Positions 42,880-54,327 of a stretch of 64,000 nt of DNA are shown in pieces (positions within the stretch are counted from its first letter, which is position 1; each line of letters begins with the position of its first letter). The position numbers and the translations under genes were made by a program. The notes under the pieces were generated by a model, which was given only the letters and a program-made list of their open reading frames with translations, did not search any database and was not told where the DNA came from. The stretch is taken from positions 26,299,785 through 26,363,784 of the forward strand of contig OZ038452.1 in NCBI GenBank assembly GCA_964036195.1, written 5' to 3'. The DNA is from Sphaerolaimus hirsutus. Its lineage: Eukaryota > Nematoda > Chromadorea > Monhysterida > Sphaerolaimidae.

Positions 42880-44781
42880 TAGGGTGTCAAATTTCCGTTT
42901 CCGTTTTCCGTTTCCGCCTTTCCGCGGGAAAATTTTTTACCTTTCCGTTTTCCGTTTTCCGGCAGCCGAAAAATTTTTACCTTTCCGTTTTCCGTTTTCC
43001 GGCAGCCGAAAAAATTTTACCTTTCCGTTTTCCGTTTTCCGGCAGCTGAAAATTTTTTACCTTTCCGTTTCCGTTTTTCCGGCCCATTTTTCCGTTTTCC
43101 GGCTGAAATTTTTTTACCTTTCTGTTTCCGTTTTACCAGGCCATTTTTCCATTTTCTGGCTCAATTTTCAGTTTTCTGGCATTTTTCCATTGTTTTTCCA
43201 ATCTGTATTTATCTTCAATTGGCTCATCCCATTGTGTTGTTTTTGTCTCTTGGAGCAGCATTGACAACTGGGATTTCAGGGTCAGTGAAACAGGTGCTGT
43301 GAACCCAATTGGGTCATATGCTGACACCAATAATTTTTTCAAGTTTTGTCTGGTTGGTGTTGTGATGCTGTCAATTTGCAATTTTGGTGTTGATATTGCC
43401 AGCATGTCCGTTTGGAGATTTTATTTCATGCCCATTACTGCGACAATTTTATTCACTTTTCGACTCCTGTCGTTTTCTGCTATTTCATTCATGACTGATC
43501 TGGAGTTTGACAGCCATTCCCTCATGTTCATAGAACATTGGTTAAATAAAGCTTTGACTTTGTAATATAGTTCTAAAGCTTCAACTTCATTCGTGACAGT
43601 CATGATGAAGTTATCGACGTAAATGTTGTTTATTATCATTGCCAACTGGTTTTGTTTTCCTTCATTTTCTTCATATTCATTCATGTTGTTTATTGTCACA
43701 TTTAATTGGTATTTTATGACTGCTCCCAAAATTGCTGGGCTGCAGACAAGTCCAAACAGTACGCATTTTAAAACAAAGTACTATTAAGTTATTTTCAGTT
43801 ACTGGTTTTGAGGCATCTTTCAGCCAGAAAAATCATGTGTAGTCTCTAGCTTGGTCATGCAATCCTATTTGCAAAAATGCCTTTTCAATATCAACAATTA
43901 ATGCTAGATTGCCTGCCCTGAACCTCAGGAGTAGGCCCAGTGCTAATGGTGTTGTAATTGGTCCTCTAAAAAGGCACTCGTTGAAACTGGGCTTACCTGC
44001 CGACCCATTGTACACGATTCTGCATGATGTCAATTTGCCCGGCGTGATTACTGGCTGGTGTGGCAGGTAATGAATCCCCTTGTTGTCTGTTTTGTCATCA
44101 TTGTTGAATCTTCTTATCAGTGATTTAAACTGCACCAAGGCTTCTGCTTTTCCTGTGGGCAGGTCACTGATACTCTCTTTATACGGCCAGTCAATATAGT
44201 ATCATTTGTTGTTGTTGTTGAATTTTATGCTATTTATTATCATCTCCTCTGCAATGTTGTCATCAATTGCATAGGGGTCATCAGTGATTCCCACTGCTTC
44301 TAGACTGTGAAATTGTCATAGTGTTTCCTTTCCTATGGCCACTATGGCTACTTTTTGATGATTTTTTGTTGGTTCAGTTAAGCTTGAACTACAAGTGAAG
44401 TTACAGGCATGATCCATAGTTGCAGAATGTACAGCTACCACAATCAAAGCCAAACAGGCAAACCTGCATGCAGGTTTTCCTTCTGCAAATTTGTCTATTA
44501 CCGTGCTAATTTCACTTTATTTTTTTCCGTTTCCGTGAAAATTTTGCTTTCCGTTTTCCGTTTTCCGGCATTTCATTTTTCCGTTTTCCGTTTTCCGGCC
44601 GACAATTTTTTTTTACCTTTCCGTTTTCCGTTTTCCGCTGAGTGAAATTTTTTTACCTTTCCGTTTTCCGTTTTCCGGCAGAAATTTTTTTTTTACCTTT
44701 CCGTTTTCCGTTTTCCGTCAAGTGAAAAAATTTTACCTTTCCGTTTTCCGTTTTCCGTAAAAAAAATTTTTTGACACCCTA
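42880..44781. mobile_element. hAT-like family B element with BEL/Pao cargo, second copy
   Basis: Perfect TAGGGTGTCAAA/TTTGACACCCTA ends and a perfect 8-bp duplication GTTATGCC (42872-42879 and 44782-44789). The cargo is in the same orientation relative to the element ends as in 29537-31499, though the whole element is inverted in the window. Confidence 0.92.
43140..44470 (-). pseudogene. BEL/Pao reverse transcriptase fragment (cargo copy 2)
   Basis: Minus-strand homologue of 29856-31246, with several frame breaks and about 80 bp deleted relative to it. It has the same YVDN box (inverse at 43610-43621) in place of YVDD. Shared substitutions show that both copies descend from one captured fragment. 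Confidence 0.87.
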
Positions 44782-45250
44782 GTTATGCCACCCTACTTGA
44801 AGTCATCCTTCTTGGTGCTTAAGTGTTAAATAAAATCCTAGACATTGCCAATTTGTTGCCATCAGCATGTAAAACGACCAGCCTACAAAATGACACACTG
44901 CTGGAAAGTGATATGTGTGTACAAACACACACACACACCGGTGCAAGGTGAACACTAGTTGCACGCTGGCCGCAGCGCACTGCTTTTGATGGAATTTGTA
45001 TTCCAACTGCATCAGCGGTGAGATAAGTGGATTCTCCTAGCATTTACAGTGTGTGTGGGGGGGGGGGGTTTGTTTGTGATAGACAAAGTTTTTAGACAGT
45101 CCTATTCAAGTTCAAGTTCTACACATGCAATGTTTTCATGTGCAGCGCGGCGACGAGTTTCCATCTAAATATGTGGCTAGACGCGCCCATTGCTGCCCCG
45201 TTCATTCCATTTCATTAAATTGCAGTTTGTCGCCGTGAGACCTCTGTTGG

Positions 45251-48200
45251 ATGGACGTTTTCAAACGGTGAAATTTGAGGTCCAGTCCAGGCATCATTGA
45301 AACATGTGAGTTACCTTAATATGTACTTTGAAAGATAATGATTTTTGGCCAGGCGCCAAAATGGCGTTGGCCTCACCACACAACACTACTTGACAAACTA
45401 ATAAATATGTTTGAAAATATTTGAGTTTACCATTATGAATTTTTATTCATCCATACGTCCACGTGTCTACAGAGCTACCCTCCCCCTTTACACAGGTCGC
45501 CCAGTCACTCGACTGGCACGCACAACTTCGGATCGCTGTCGCCCGGCCAGGTGCCCATTCCAAAAGTGCACAAGTGCCATCATAAGTCGTATGTCTTAAG
45601 GTTCTTAAGTGTTAAATAAAGTTATCATTAAATAACTAAAGTTATCATAAATTAAACAAGTTAAGTGTTAAATAAAGTTAAATAAGTAGAGTTATCACTT
45701 GTATTTTCACATACCGTATTTCCTCGAATTACCTCCACGGTTTTTTTGTCAGCAAATTTTGAGTAGGGTCAATTCGAGGGGGTGGGGCTTATTCAAGGAA
45801 GGTTTTATTGTTTCGTCAGAAATTTTCATGAAGGCTTTTACAGGCTTTTACTTTATAATAGGCTTTTACATACCGAAACTGTTGATAATTGTGATAAAAC
45901 AGGATATATTTGAACGTGTGTAGCTGCGATGCAAATTGGCAGCAATTAAAATATCAATACATTGCATAGACGATGTGCATCATTCAAGACGGGGGTATTT
46001 CGAGGGGTGTTATCATTTCCCCAGGTCGCTCAGACCTGGGGGTATTTCGAGTGGGGGGTCAATTCGAGGGGGGGGGTTCTTTCCTTATCCTTTAAATTCA
46101 ACTATTGTTGTCACACGCGCACGTGTGGAATCGGCTCCAGGTGCTAATGCTACGCTCTTCGTGGCGCCAGGTTCAGGGCCACAACTTGGCGTCGCACCTG
46201 GGATCAGTGCTGCGAAAACTTCGGGGCGTGAATGTCAACTCGCTGTTTACTAGGGCCTCCTTGCTAAGTGTCGGCAGAGGTGAGGATTTTTGGGCGTGAA
46301 AAAGTTTGTTTTTTTGTTTTGTGGTGCAAGCAAACGCAGAGGTGGTTTTCAAACTGTTGGGTATACTAGATAATTATGTCACGGATGCGCATGTTTTTTT
46401 GCGCTGATAAGGATAAGTTTCGGTTTGGATGCACACTTCTTTTGCACAATTGTGATTATGAATGAATAAGCATTCCCACAAACTAGCGCAAGCGAACTCC
46501 TTTCGCTGAGTTCAACAGCACGCGCTTGTTCCGCAGGTTCCGGCACAGTGGAAACACTACAACAGATGGAACAAAATCCTAACCTGGGTGAGTTTTCTTC
46601 TTCATAATTTGCTTGGCACCGGGCCAAAAATGAATATACCTATAACTCATGAGTCATGACTGGCTATCAAAAACTCGACCGCAACGCAAACCTTCATCCA
46701 CCCCCCCCCCCTCGACCAGATTCCCCCACGGCCGATCTGCAACCCCCTTCGCGGCCGCGCGCCGCCAGCGAGTCGCGCCCACCAGGCTCGCGCAATTTCA
46801 CCCTCCCCAACCCCCAAACCGACTCCGCTTACTCGCACTTGAATCGATCGCTGTCCAAAATGAATTATTCGCAAAACGATCACGCACTTCTGCTGGTCGA
46901 TTTGATCAACGAATTGATGCCGATTTTGGCGCAGCCGGGCAGGTGCCACTCCGAGACCCTGTAAAAAAACCCTGAAAAGTTTGAAAGACCCTGTAAAATG
47001 TCATGTGTCATGTAAAAGACCCTGAAAAGTGTCAAATGTCATGTAAAATACCCTGTAAAGGGTCATGTGTATCCAAATCTTCTTTTGTCGTATCCAAATC
47101 ATATGGTTTTGTATCCAAATCTTACTTTTGGACATAAGATTTGGATACAAAAACGTAAGATTTGGATACGATAAAATAATATTTGGATGCACATGACATT
47201 TGACTTTACAGGGTCTTTTACATGACACATGACATTTTACAGGGTCTTTGACACTTCACAGGGTCTTTTACAGGGTCTGGTAGTGCCCCCAGGTGCGCGC
47301 AAAAGTTGCAAGCTGTTGGGGCTGCCCACGCCAGGTTTGTTGGGGTGGAAAACTTGGTTTTCTTTGGAGTTACAATGTGATGTAAGAAGTGTTGATTTAT
47401 GAGCTTTTTAATTTTGAATGTCAGGCCTTTGAAAATTTCTAAATCTGATAATCAAATAGATGTCTAAGATGAGTCGCCGTGATCAGGGTTGGTTTTATAA
47501 AAATCATTTGTATACAATTTGTATAAAAATTGTATAAAAATGTATTTTATTTTTATTTTATTCTCGTTTCATTTTATTTTATTTTATTCCAAAATAATAA
47601 TAAAATAATAAAATGGACTATTTTACAAAAATTTTACAGAAATTTTACAAAAAATCTGAATCTTGCATGTAAGGTCAGAAAAATGTGATAATAAGACCTA
47701 AACATGAAAAACGTCTGACAAATTTTTCCATTACTTTGCAAAAGTTGCATGCAGTAGGTATTGTTAGCTAGTTGCAAGTGTTAAGTTACAATTATTGATA
47801 AGAATGGTTTGCATTTTCAGTAGAAGGATTACTGGAGTGTGCTGGGCGCATTTGTAAAACATCATGCAAAGTGTCAATTGTCATGACAAATGTAGTAAAG
47901 AGTCAATTGGCATCTCAAATGTCAAGCAAAGTATTATTGTCATGACAAATGTCGTGCAGAGTGTAAATTGTGTATCTGAATCTTATGTTTTGGTATCCAA
48001 ACCTTATATTTTGGTATCCAAATCATATGTTTTTATATCCAAATGTTCACATAAGATTTGGTTACAAAAACAACAAGATTTGGATACAAAAGATAAGATT
48101 TGGATACAAAAGATAAGATTTGGATACAATTTGCTTTACAGTTTCCACTTTAATTTATATTTGTCATGACAATTGACACTTTAACATTTTCATGGAAATT

Positions 48201-50069
48201 GACACTTTCCATTCCATTTCATATGACATTTTGACACTTTACATGGCTTGGGACTGCCCCAGCTCCGCGAATGAACAGGTTGAACTATAAACAACAGAAA
48301 AAAATTTTTACAAAAAATATGAATTTTTATACAATTTTTACAAAAATATCAATTTGTATACAATTTTACAAAAATTTTACAAAAATTCAAATTTTTATAC
48401 AATTTTTATTTTTATTTTGAAATTTTCCATTTTATTTTATTATTTTTTATTCTTCAATTTTCCATTTTATTTTTATTTTATTTTTATTCTTTTCTGAGAT
48501 TTTGCCAACCCTGGCCGTGATGAAATAAATACGATTGAAACGAAATTGCCATTTTTTAGCTACTCCTAAATTTCGATCACATTCTGTCAAAAATTACTGA
48601 ACTCAAAACCATCAAGTAAACTTTCCATGAAAAAAAGAACACCGGAGTTGAAAAATCAGATGGAACGACCTCCAGGGACTTAAACTAAACTTCTCAGAAA
48701 TTGAAAACGTAGTTAATTGTTAAAAAAAACATGGGCTTGATTCAACGTAAGCCACACGTAAATACTTGAAATTCTTTGAATTTGAGGACAGTTTTCGGTG
48801 CCACATACCGCCCTCAATTCAGACTGTATCCAGTCGGCTTCACTGGCGATATGTGGGAGAAATGGGGCCAGGTAGCAATCCCAGACGCTGTAAAATGTCC
48901 TGTAAAATGTCAAATGTCATGCAAAGCAGAGTTGTTAAAATACCGGTATTTTTGGAAAGTGTAAGTGTAAGTGTAAATACACTTTCCAAATTTTGAGTAT
49001 GGATACTGTAAGTGTAAGGTATTTTTAAAATACCTAGGAAAGTGTAAAAAATAGTGTATTTAAGTGTAAAATTTTTTTTAGAAAGAGCTCTCACTGTTGA
49101 GCATCAGAAAACACCACTGTTTTCACCTTTAGATCAATTTATTTATCATTTTCATGCATTAGTTCACATTTTACTGCTGTATGAACAGCCGTATGAAACA
49201 TTTCAGACTGTAACAAATTTAGTGGTTATGAAGTTGCGTAATAATGGCACGTTTTCAGTGTTGATATTTTACTGATTAAGCTATGTGATACACACTGTTT
49301 AAATACAAGAATGGACATACAGCAATAATGTCAGTGCAAAAGCCAGTGTCCAGCAGGTGAAATTGATCTTGTCTTTTTTACAAAGTATGATGAAACTGTA
49401 GAATACCATGAGGTTGGAGCTGGTGCACGTTTGTACATTTGCTATATTTTCTACATTCAATGCATAACTGCATGTGTGCACTGTGCAGTTATTTTTTGTA
49501 CATGACCCAGTTTTATGCCTCCTCAAATGCTTCAAACAGGGCCATATGAAAGGAAAAAATACACTTTCTGTATCCGGGTATTTTGCCCAGGAAAGTGTAA
49601 AAAAAGTGTACGGGTATTTTATGAAAGTGTAAGTGTAAGGGTAAATATAAATACCCATTTACCCGGGTATTTCGGGTAAGTGTAAATACACTTTCGCAAC
49701 TCTGATGCAAAGTGCCAAAAGTGATGTAAAATGCCACGGAAAAAATCCAGGCATTTTACATGACTTTTGGCACTTGACATGACATTTGACATTTGACAGA
49801 GCATTTCACAGGTCTGGGACTGCCCCCAGGCTGCCTTGTCCACAATCTCAACTCTGGACACCGTGGAGAAAAATAAGGAGTCGCTCAAGGCCTGGCGTCT
49901 TTTTTTAGCCACGTGCACGCACGCCATAAGGTAAATGCTGAAATGACTAGTGAGTGACTAGAGTAGAGCGATGCATTTACATTGGCAATGTATTTATTAC
50001 ATAAGAAATCGTCATTTTTACAGGGATGTGTTGGTGGTAGCGGACAACTTTATCTGTAGTTATTGGTAA
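45251..50069 (+). CDS. Globin with a proline-rich insertion, nine exons, two made of introner-like introns
   Basis: Model: 45251-45267, 45496-45550, 46141-46279, 46537-46587, 46654-46942, 47293-47334, 48787-48871, 49830-49930 and 50024-50069; 825 nt, 274 residues, with every junction in phase. Globin features: A-helix Trp in LRSSWRQV, CD1 Phe in NSLFTRA, E-helix NDHALLLVDLINEL, F-helix proximal His in LQAVGAAHAR, and G/H helices ending LKAWRLFLATCTHAI. These support haem binding, though oxygen transport versus sensing cannot be told. A Pro/Ser-rich insertion of about 60 residues sits between the C/D and E regions. Introns 46943-47292 and 48872-49829 are complete introner-like elements; 47335-48786 holds a hAT-like element. 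TTCATTAAATTGCAG at 45211-45225 could be a trans-splice acceptor. The first two exons and the last are the least certain. Confidence 0.8.
45712..46081. repeat. Family J remnant in a globin intron
   Basis: Left end TACCGTATTTCCTCGAATTA; the right arm has GGGGTCAATTCGAGGGGGGG without a clean terminal repeat. Confidence 0.6.
46943..47292 (+). mobile_element. Introner-like element H4, complete globin intron
   Basis: Boundaries are CAG|GTGCCACTCCGAGACCC and GGTAGTGCCCCCAG|GTG. The interior has inverted TGTCATGTAAAAGACCCTG arrays around a palindrome of GTATCCAAATCTTA units. The globin frame is continuous when exactly this segment is removed, joining the E-helix end to the F helix. Confidence 0.85.
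47484..48513. mobile_element. hAT-like family G element (TTTTTATACAA repeats) in globin intron
   Basis: Ends CAGGGTTGG/CCAACCCTG with a perfect 8-bp duplication GCCGTGAT (47476-47483 and 48514-48521). AT-rich TTTACAAAAATTTTAC arrays are at both ends. An introner-like copy is nested at about 47853-48262. Confidence 0.86.
47853..48262 (+). mobile_element. Introner-like element H5 nested in the family G element
   Basis: The right end TTGGGACTGCCCCAG is clear; the left end is degenerate near TTGTAAAACATCATGC. It has the same GTCAAATGTCATG and GTATCCAAATCTTATG arrays. It is not an exon boundary here. Confidence 0.55.
48872..49829 (+). mobile_element. Introner-like element H6, complete globin intron with a nested hAT-like element
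   Basis: Boundaries are CAG|GTAGCAATCCCAGACGC and TCTGGGACTGCCCCCAG|GCT. Removing it leaves the globin frame continuous in phase 0 within the G-helix region. Without the 778-bp family E insertion and its duplication, the element is about 170 bp. Confidence 0.84.
48927..49704. mobile_element. hAT-like family E element (GTGTAAGTGTAA units) inside introner H6
   Basis: Ends CAGAGTTG/CAACTCTG with a perfect 8-bp duplication ATGCAAAG (48919-48926 and 49705-49712). The subterminal unit is GTGTAAGTGTAAAT, where the 25402-26264 copy has AACGTAAACGTAAA, so the unit has changed between subfamilies. Confidence 0.9.
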
Positions 50070-50147
50070 AAATACTCGGCGGACCGCATAGTATGCGCCC
50101 AAAATTACGTATGCTTTAGTCTATAACGTGCGAGCTGGATACCTACT

Positions 50148-50601
50148 TACCGTATTTCCTCGAAATACCCCCGGGGGGTTTATTGTTTCAGAGTGAGAAT
50201 TTTGAGGGGGGTTAAACGAGGGGGGGGGGGTATTTCGAGGGGGGGGTTTATTATTTCGCCAGAAATTTTTTGAAATCCCAGTACTAAAATGTCGTCTGAA
50301 ACGTACGCAGACGTCGAAAAATGCAACAAAAATAGCCATTTATAAGACTCTAAAGACATTTATAAGTGTGTAGACGTACAAACAGTGTTCTCACATAACA
50401 GAGTCATCGTTTTTAACGTGTGTTCTGCATTGCCGGGATGACAAACCGCAGCCTTTGTCATTTACGTTCTCTATACACTAAATTTGGGGGGGGGGTATTT
50501 CGAGGGGGGGGTTTATAAGTTCATAGTGTCCATTTTGAGGGGGGGTATTTCGAGGGGGGGGGTATTTCGAGGGGGGGGGGGTATTTCGAGGAAATACGGT
50601 A
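50148..50601. repeat. Family J element (37537-type subtype)
   Basis: Inverted ends TACCGTATTTCCTCGAAATA. It shares the GCAGACGTCGAAAAATGC interior with 37537-37999. G-run arms are adjacent to the globin 3' end. Confidence 0.82.
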
Positions 50602-50603
50602 TG

Positions 50604-50846
50604 TATACTCCAGTAACTTCATACCTTGCACGCGTGGTTCACCACGCTGGAAACGTGCCAGCGGTATTTAACACATGTGATCTTCATAAAACGTTAAAAA
50701 ATTCATTAATCTTATAACGTAAACGTATTCACAGCAACGAAATTAATTATCTTTTTAATGTAATTGCATGCTTTGATTATCATTGGCACACTTCCAACGT
50801 GAGACATAAGTAACTGCGAGTGCAGAGCATGAAGTCCGCTGAGTAT
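50604..50846. repeat. Inverted-repeat element (family P)
   Basis: Ends TATACTCC and GAGTATA. The inner inverted pair is CACGCTGGAAACGTGCCA and TGGCACACTTCCAACGTG. Homologous to 18077-18323. Confidence 0.65.
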
Positions 50847-51444
50847 ACGCACTTTAACAAAATAAATAATATTTTAAAAAGAAAACGGCGGAGTCGAGTA
50901 ATGAACATATTTTTAATGCCCCAAATCATTTTTGGAACAATCTTTATTTTATTAACGATGACGTCATGACTCATGATGGACTGTTTCATTCTGATAAATG
51001 CATAGCGTGCGGTCCGTCGAGTATACTCCCCGCGGAAAAAGCTCGGATTACCAGTTACTCAAACCGGAAAATGGTGCTTTTGTCGGTTTACTTCACTTTG
51101 CGGTCAAACTTGATCAATTAATCATTTCGCTGCGCAGAATCGGCTTCGATGACAAAGTGCGCGAGCTCAAGTGGACCGCGCGAAAACATTAAAGCGATCT
51201 TTTCTACTTTGCTGATTAGCTGGCGCAACGTGCCACACTTTTGAGGGACCCCTTGGATTTGAGCTTTACTTTGAATATTCAATTTGTCTGAGTGCATTCT
51301 CTGCGTGATTGTGAACGTTTTACTTTTCAGCTGTTTGGTTTTTCTACTACCTTTTATGCAAGTTATGACCCAGTTTGACGTTTTTACGACAGTTCGGCGA
51401 CTCTTTCCTTCATATACTTCTCTACGTGGTGATGAAATACTCCC

Positions 51445-52335
51445 TACCGTATTACCTCGAATCACCCCCTTTTGAATTCACCTCCCTCCTCGAATATGGA
51501 TGGCCAAAAATGTTTTTAAAGACCCTGATTTTTTTTAAATAAAACGGTTTTTTTTTAAAAGCTCCCAAATATCGTTGTGCACAGCAAAAAATGGGTGTGT
51601 GGATGCGCGGTGAAGTGTGGGGAAGTGTTTTCACGCCGACACTTCCCGACGCTTCACCAAGCACGAAAGCGCTTACACACGCATCACGAAAATCTGCGTG
51701 ATCGCACTTCACGCTTTCTTGTATGGCGCTCCGACACACATGTATACGTACGGGAAGCGTGTGGAAGCGCCAGCGCGGTGAAGTGTCTTCCACATTTTGG
51801 ATGCGCGTGAAGCGCGCGGTGAAGCTAGGTGAAGCGTGTGGAAGACACTTCACCGAGATTTTCGTGATGTTGGTGGAAGCGTGTGGAAGCGCGCCGCTTC
51901 ACGCGCATCCAGGCTGCTTCCACACGCTTCACGAATCCATTTTTTGCTGTGATGGGTCAACATATTTGCCTGTCAAGTGACGGCTACAGTATGCCAGATG
52001 ACTTTAACCATTTTAATGGCAACTTGAAAGAAAATTCGTCACTTGACAGGGTGTCGATTTTGGATGACCGATGAATGTCTGACAAATTTTTTTTTTTTGG
52101 AGGGGGTACCTTCTCTATGGATGTAATGGATGGTAATGATAATGGATGGTACAGGATGTAAAAAAATCAACAAACGAAAAAAACCTCGAATACCCCCGCG
52201 TCGGATGACCGCCCTCGAATGACCCCCCTCGAATGACCCCACCCCCCTCGAATAAGCCTCTCCTCTAGTTAACCCCCTCAAATTTTGCTCGCGAAATAAT
52301 TAACACCCATGGGGGTATTTCAAGGTAATACGGTA
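51445..52335. repeat. Family J element interrupted by a CACTA-like element
   Basis: Ends TACCGTATTACCTCGAATCA and TATTTCAAGGTAATACGGTA. The CACTA-like element 51580-51951 lies in the left half. Confidence 0.75.
51580..51951. mobile_element. CACTA/EnSpm-like element, second copy
   Basis: Ends CACAGCAAAAAATGG / CCATTTTTTGCTGTG. The flanking triplets GTG and ATG agree at two of three bases. Dense GTGAAGCGTGTGGAAG subterminal units as in 32143-32917. Confidence 0.7.
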
Positions 52336-52366
52336 TGTACATATATATATATATCGTGCATTACAG

Positions 52367-52506
52367 GTGCCAATCCCAGACCCTGTCAAATGCCTTGTAA
52401 AATATTAAATGTAGAATGTGAGACAAAGTGTCAAAAGTCATGTAAAATGCCCTGGAAAATGACAAACGTACATTTGACATTTTACAAGGTCAAGGACTGC
52501 CCCCAG
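52367..52506 (+). mobile_element. Introner-like element H7, shortest intact copy (140 bp)
   Basis: CAG|GTGCCAATCCCAGACCCTG at the left and AAGGACTGCCCCCAG at the right. TGTAAAATGCCCTGGAAAATG-type repeats are between. No flanking exon is recognised. Confidence 0.75.
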
Positions 52507-53464
52507 TACACTATTATGGTGAGCTAATAACACGCTTTGCACAGGATTTTCCAAAAGTACAGAAAAAGATGTGGTATAATATGTTAAAAAAATACAGAAT
52601 TTTGTTCGTTTTCAGACGGCAAATTAATATATGGTGAAATTGTGTAAAGTGCAACAGAACAGTGCAAAGTGTGCAGTCAGCAATCCATTCCTATGCCTGA
52701 AAAAACTTCCATGAAAAAATTGGCAGCGAAACGTGAATGTTTGCGACCGTTGTCTATTAAATAATTTCCCACGCGTCAATTTATCAATGTTATTTGAATA
52801 TATTGTAGATACGCAACACGATTCATAATATAATACCTTACTCGAATGCTAATGCGGATTTAGGACAATTTCCCACATTTACCATTTGCACCTAGCGTCT
52901 ATGCGGCCCTTGCTAAGCGGTTCCACTCGCATGGAATTATCGTGGAATAGATGGTGGAATTGTAAGTTTGACCCGTGTGAAGACGGAAATTCAAAACGTA
53001 AAATAGTTTTGACACTTTTTTCAGCCAAGAAAAATAGAATGTCGTCCTTCGATACAACGACAAAACAGATAGGTACCCTAAATCCACGAATAAGTCCCTA
53101 GGGGAGTTATTTTTTCATCAGAAGTTTTTGAGGGGGGAGTTATTCGAGGGGGAGTAATTGTTTCCTCAGAAAACTTGGACTTGATTCATTGTATGGATGC
53201 AGTCTTTCAACTCATGTAATTCAGGTATAGAACTGTCTAACAAAAAAAAAAGTGTATACACTGCATACACATCGTGTATCTGCTATCGCTGCCGTACGAT
53301 AATATACTTTTGTATTTTGTATTGCATCCTTGTTATCCTGAGGGAGGGGTTATTCTAGGAGGAAGTTATTTTTTCCTCACCTCGCCAACAGGGGGGGTAT
53401 TCAAGGGGGGTTATACGAGGGGGGTTTTTCAAGGATTTTCGGTACTCCCATCGAGGTGTACTCT
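52507..53464. other. No supported gene
   Basis: AT-rich sequence; 53050-53440 contains diverged family J arms (for example CTAGGGGAGTTATTTTTTCA and GGGGGTTATACGAGGGGGG). No coding or RNA gene was recognised. Confidence 0.4.
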
Positions 53465-53908
53465 TGACGCCCCACCCCTGTGGAGCGTCGCTCCCAGAGG
53501 CGGGGCACTATTCCGCATGTAAACCCATCCCGCATGTTGACCCGGAACACATTTAATTATACCTGGCATGTTGAGAATAGGAAAAAAACACATGACCTAG
53601 TTATTTTGAAGGTGAAAATCTATAAGAAGTATGAAAATTCGGGAATTTTGGTGAAAATTAGGATAAAATTGCTCAAAAGATAGGTAGCTAGATAGCTAGG
53701 CAATTTGCGGGTGGGGGAGGGGGGAGTCAGGGGAATGTAGCCAAAAAAATTTGCGCCAGGGATAGATAGACAGCTGGGCGATTTGGGGTGATGTTACCCA
53801 CCCCCCTTTCTTACCCCTGCAGGCATAATGTGTCTACAATGGGTCTACATGCGGAATGGGCTTTGATGCGGAATGGGCCCTAGCCGCTCCAAGAGGGGTG
53901 AGGCGTCA
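53465..53908. repeat. Inverted-repeat element (TGACGCCCCACCCC ends)
   Basis: The left end TGACGCCCCACCCCTGTGGA and the inverse of the right end, TGACGCCTCACCCCTCTTGG, match at most positions. Both subterminal parts carry CCGCATG / CATGCGGAATGGG motifs. Non-coding. Confidence 0.6.
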
Positions 53909-54243
53909 CTTCTAATTAAACGTCAAGGTCTGGTTGTTTTTTACTGCAACTTAGTTATGTATAGCGCCATCGAAAATGATGCAAGTGCTGAAAATCAAAA
54001 ACTCTAGAAAAAGCTAAAAATAGAGCAAAATAGGAAAATACGTTTTTTGTCGTCGAGCAATTTCAAAAAGTTAACATTAGTTATTTTACCCTCTTGTTTC
54101 CTGTAAAATTAATGCGCCTAAAATAGGTAGGTAAAACAATTGGGTTTCTCATTGTTATTAATCCGTGAGAACACTTATAACGCTGCGCTTTTTTTAACAA
54201 CTTTTTTCCATGCTTCCACTATGCGTCTGGCAGTGTATTCGTA

Positions 54244-54249
54244 TTTATT
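54244..54249 (-). terminator. Candidate polyadenylation signal AATAAA for the Ly6-type gene
   Basis: AATAAA on the minus strand, about 80 bp past the stop codon at 54328. Confidence 0.45.
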
Positions 54250-54327
54250 TTGTAATCGAAATCGGCCGATCGCAAACAAGGTTTTTACTTAAACTTTTTC
54301 TTAGAAAAAGTAACAAAAATACACCTG

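Noticed and set aside
45551-46140. First large globin intron as a decayed introner (CAG|gtgccc start, ggctccag end)
   Set aside because: The resemblance is limited to a few end bases and there are no internal repeats of the family.
51042-51192. Alternative last globin exon ending ...VRELKWTARKH
   Set aside because: Phase-compatible, but the acceptor is poor and the nearer exon at 50024-50069 has a good acceptor and an early stop.
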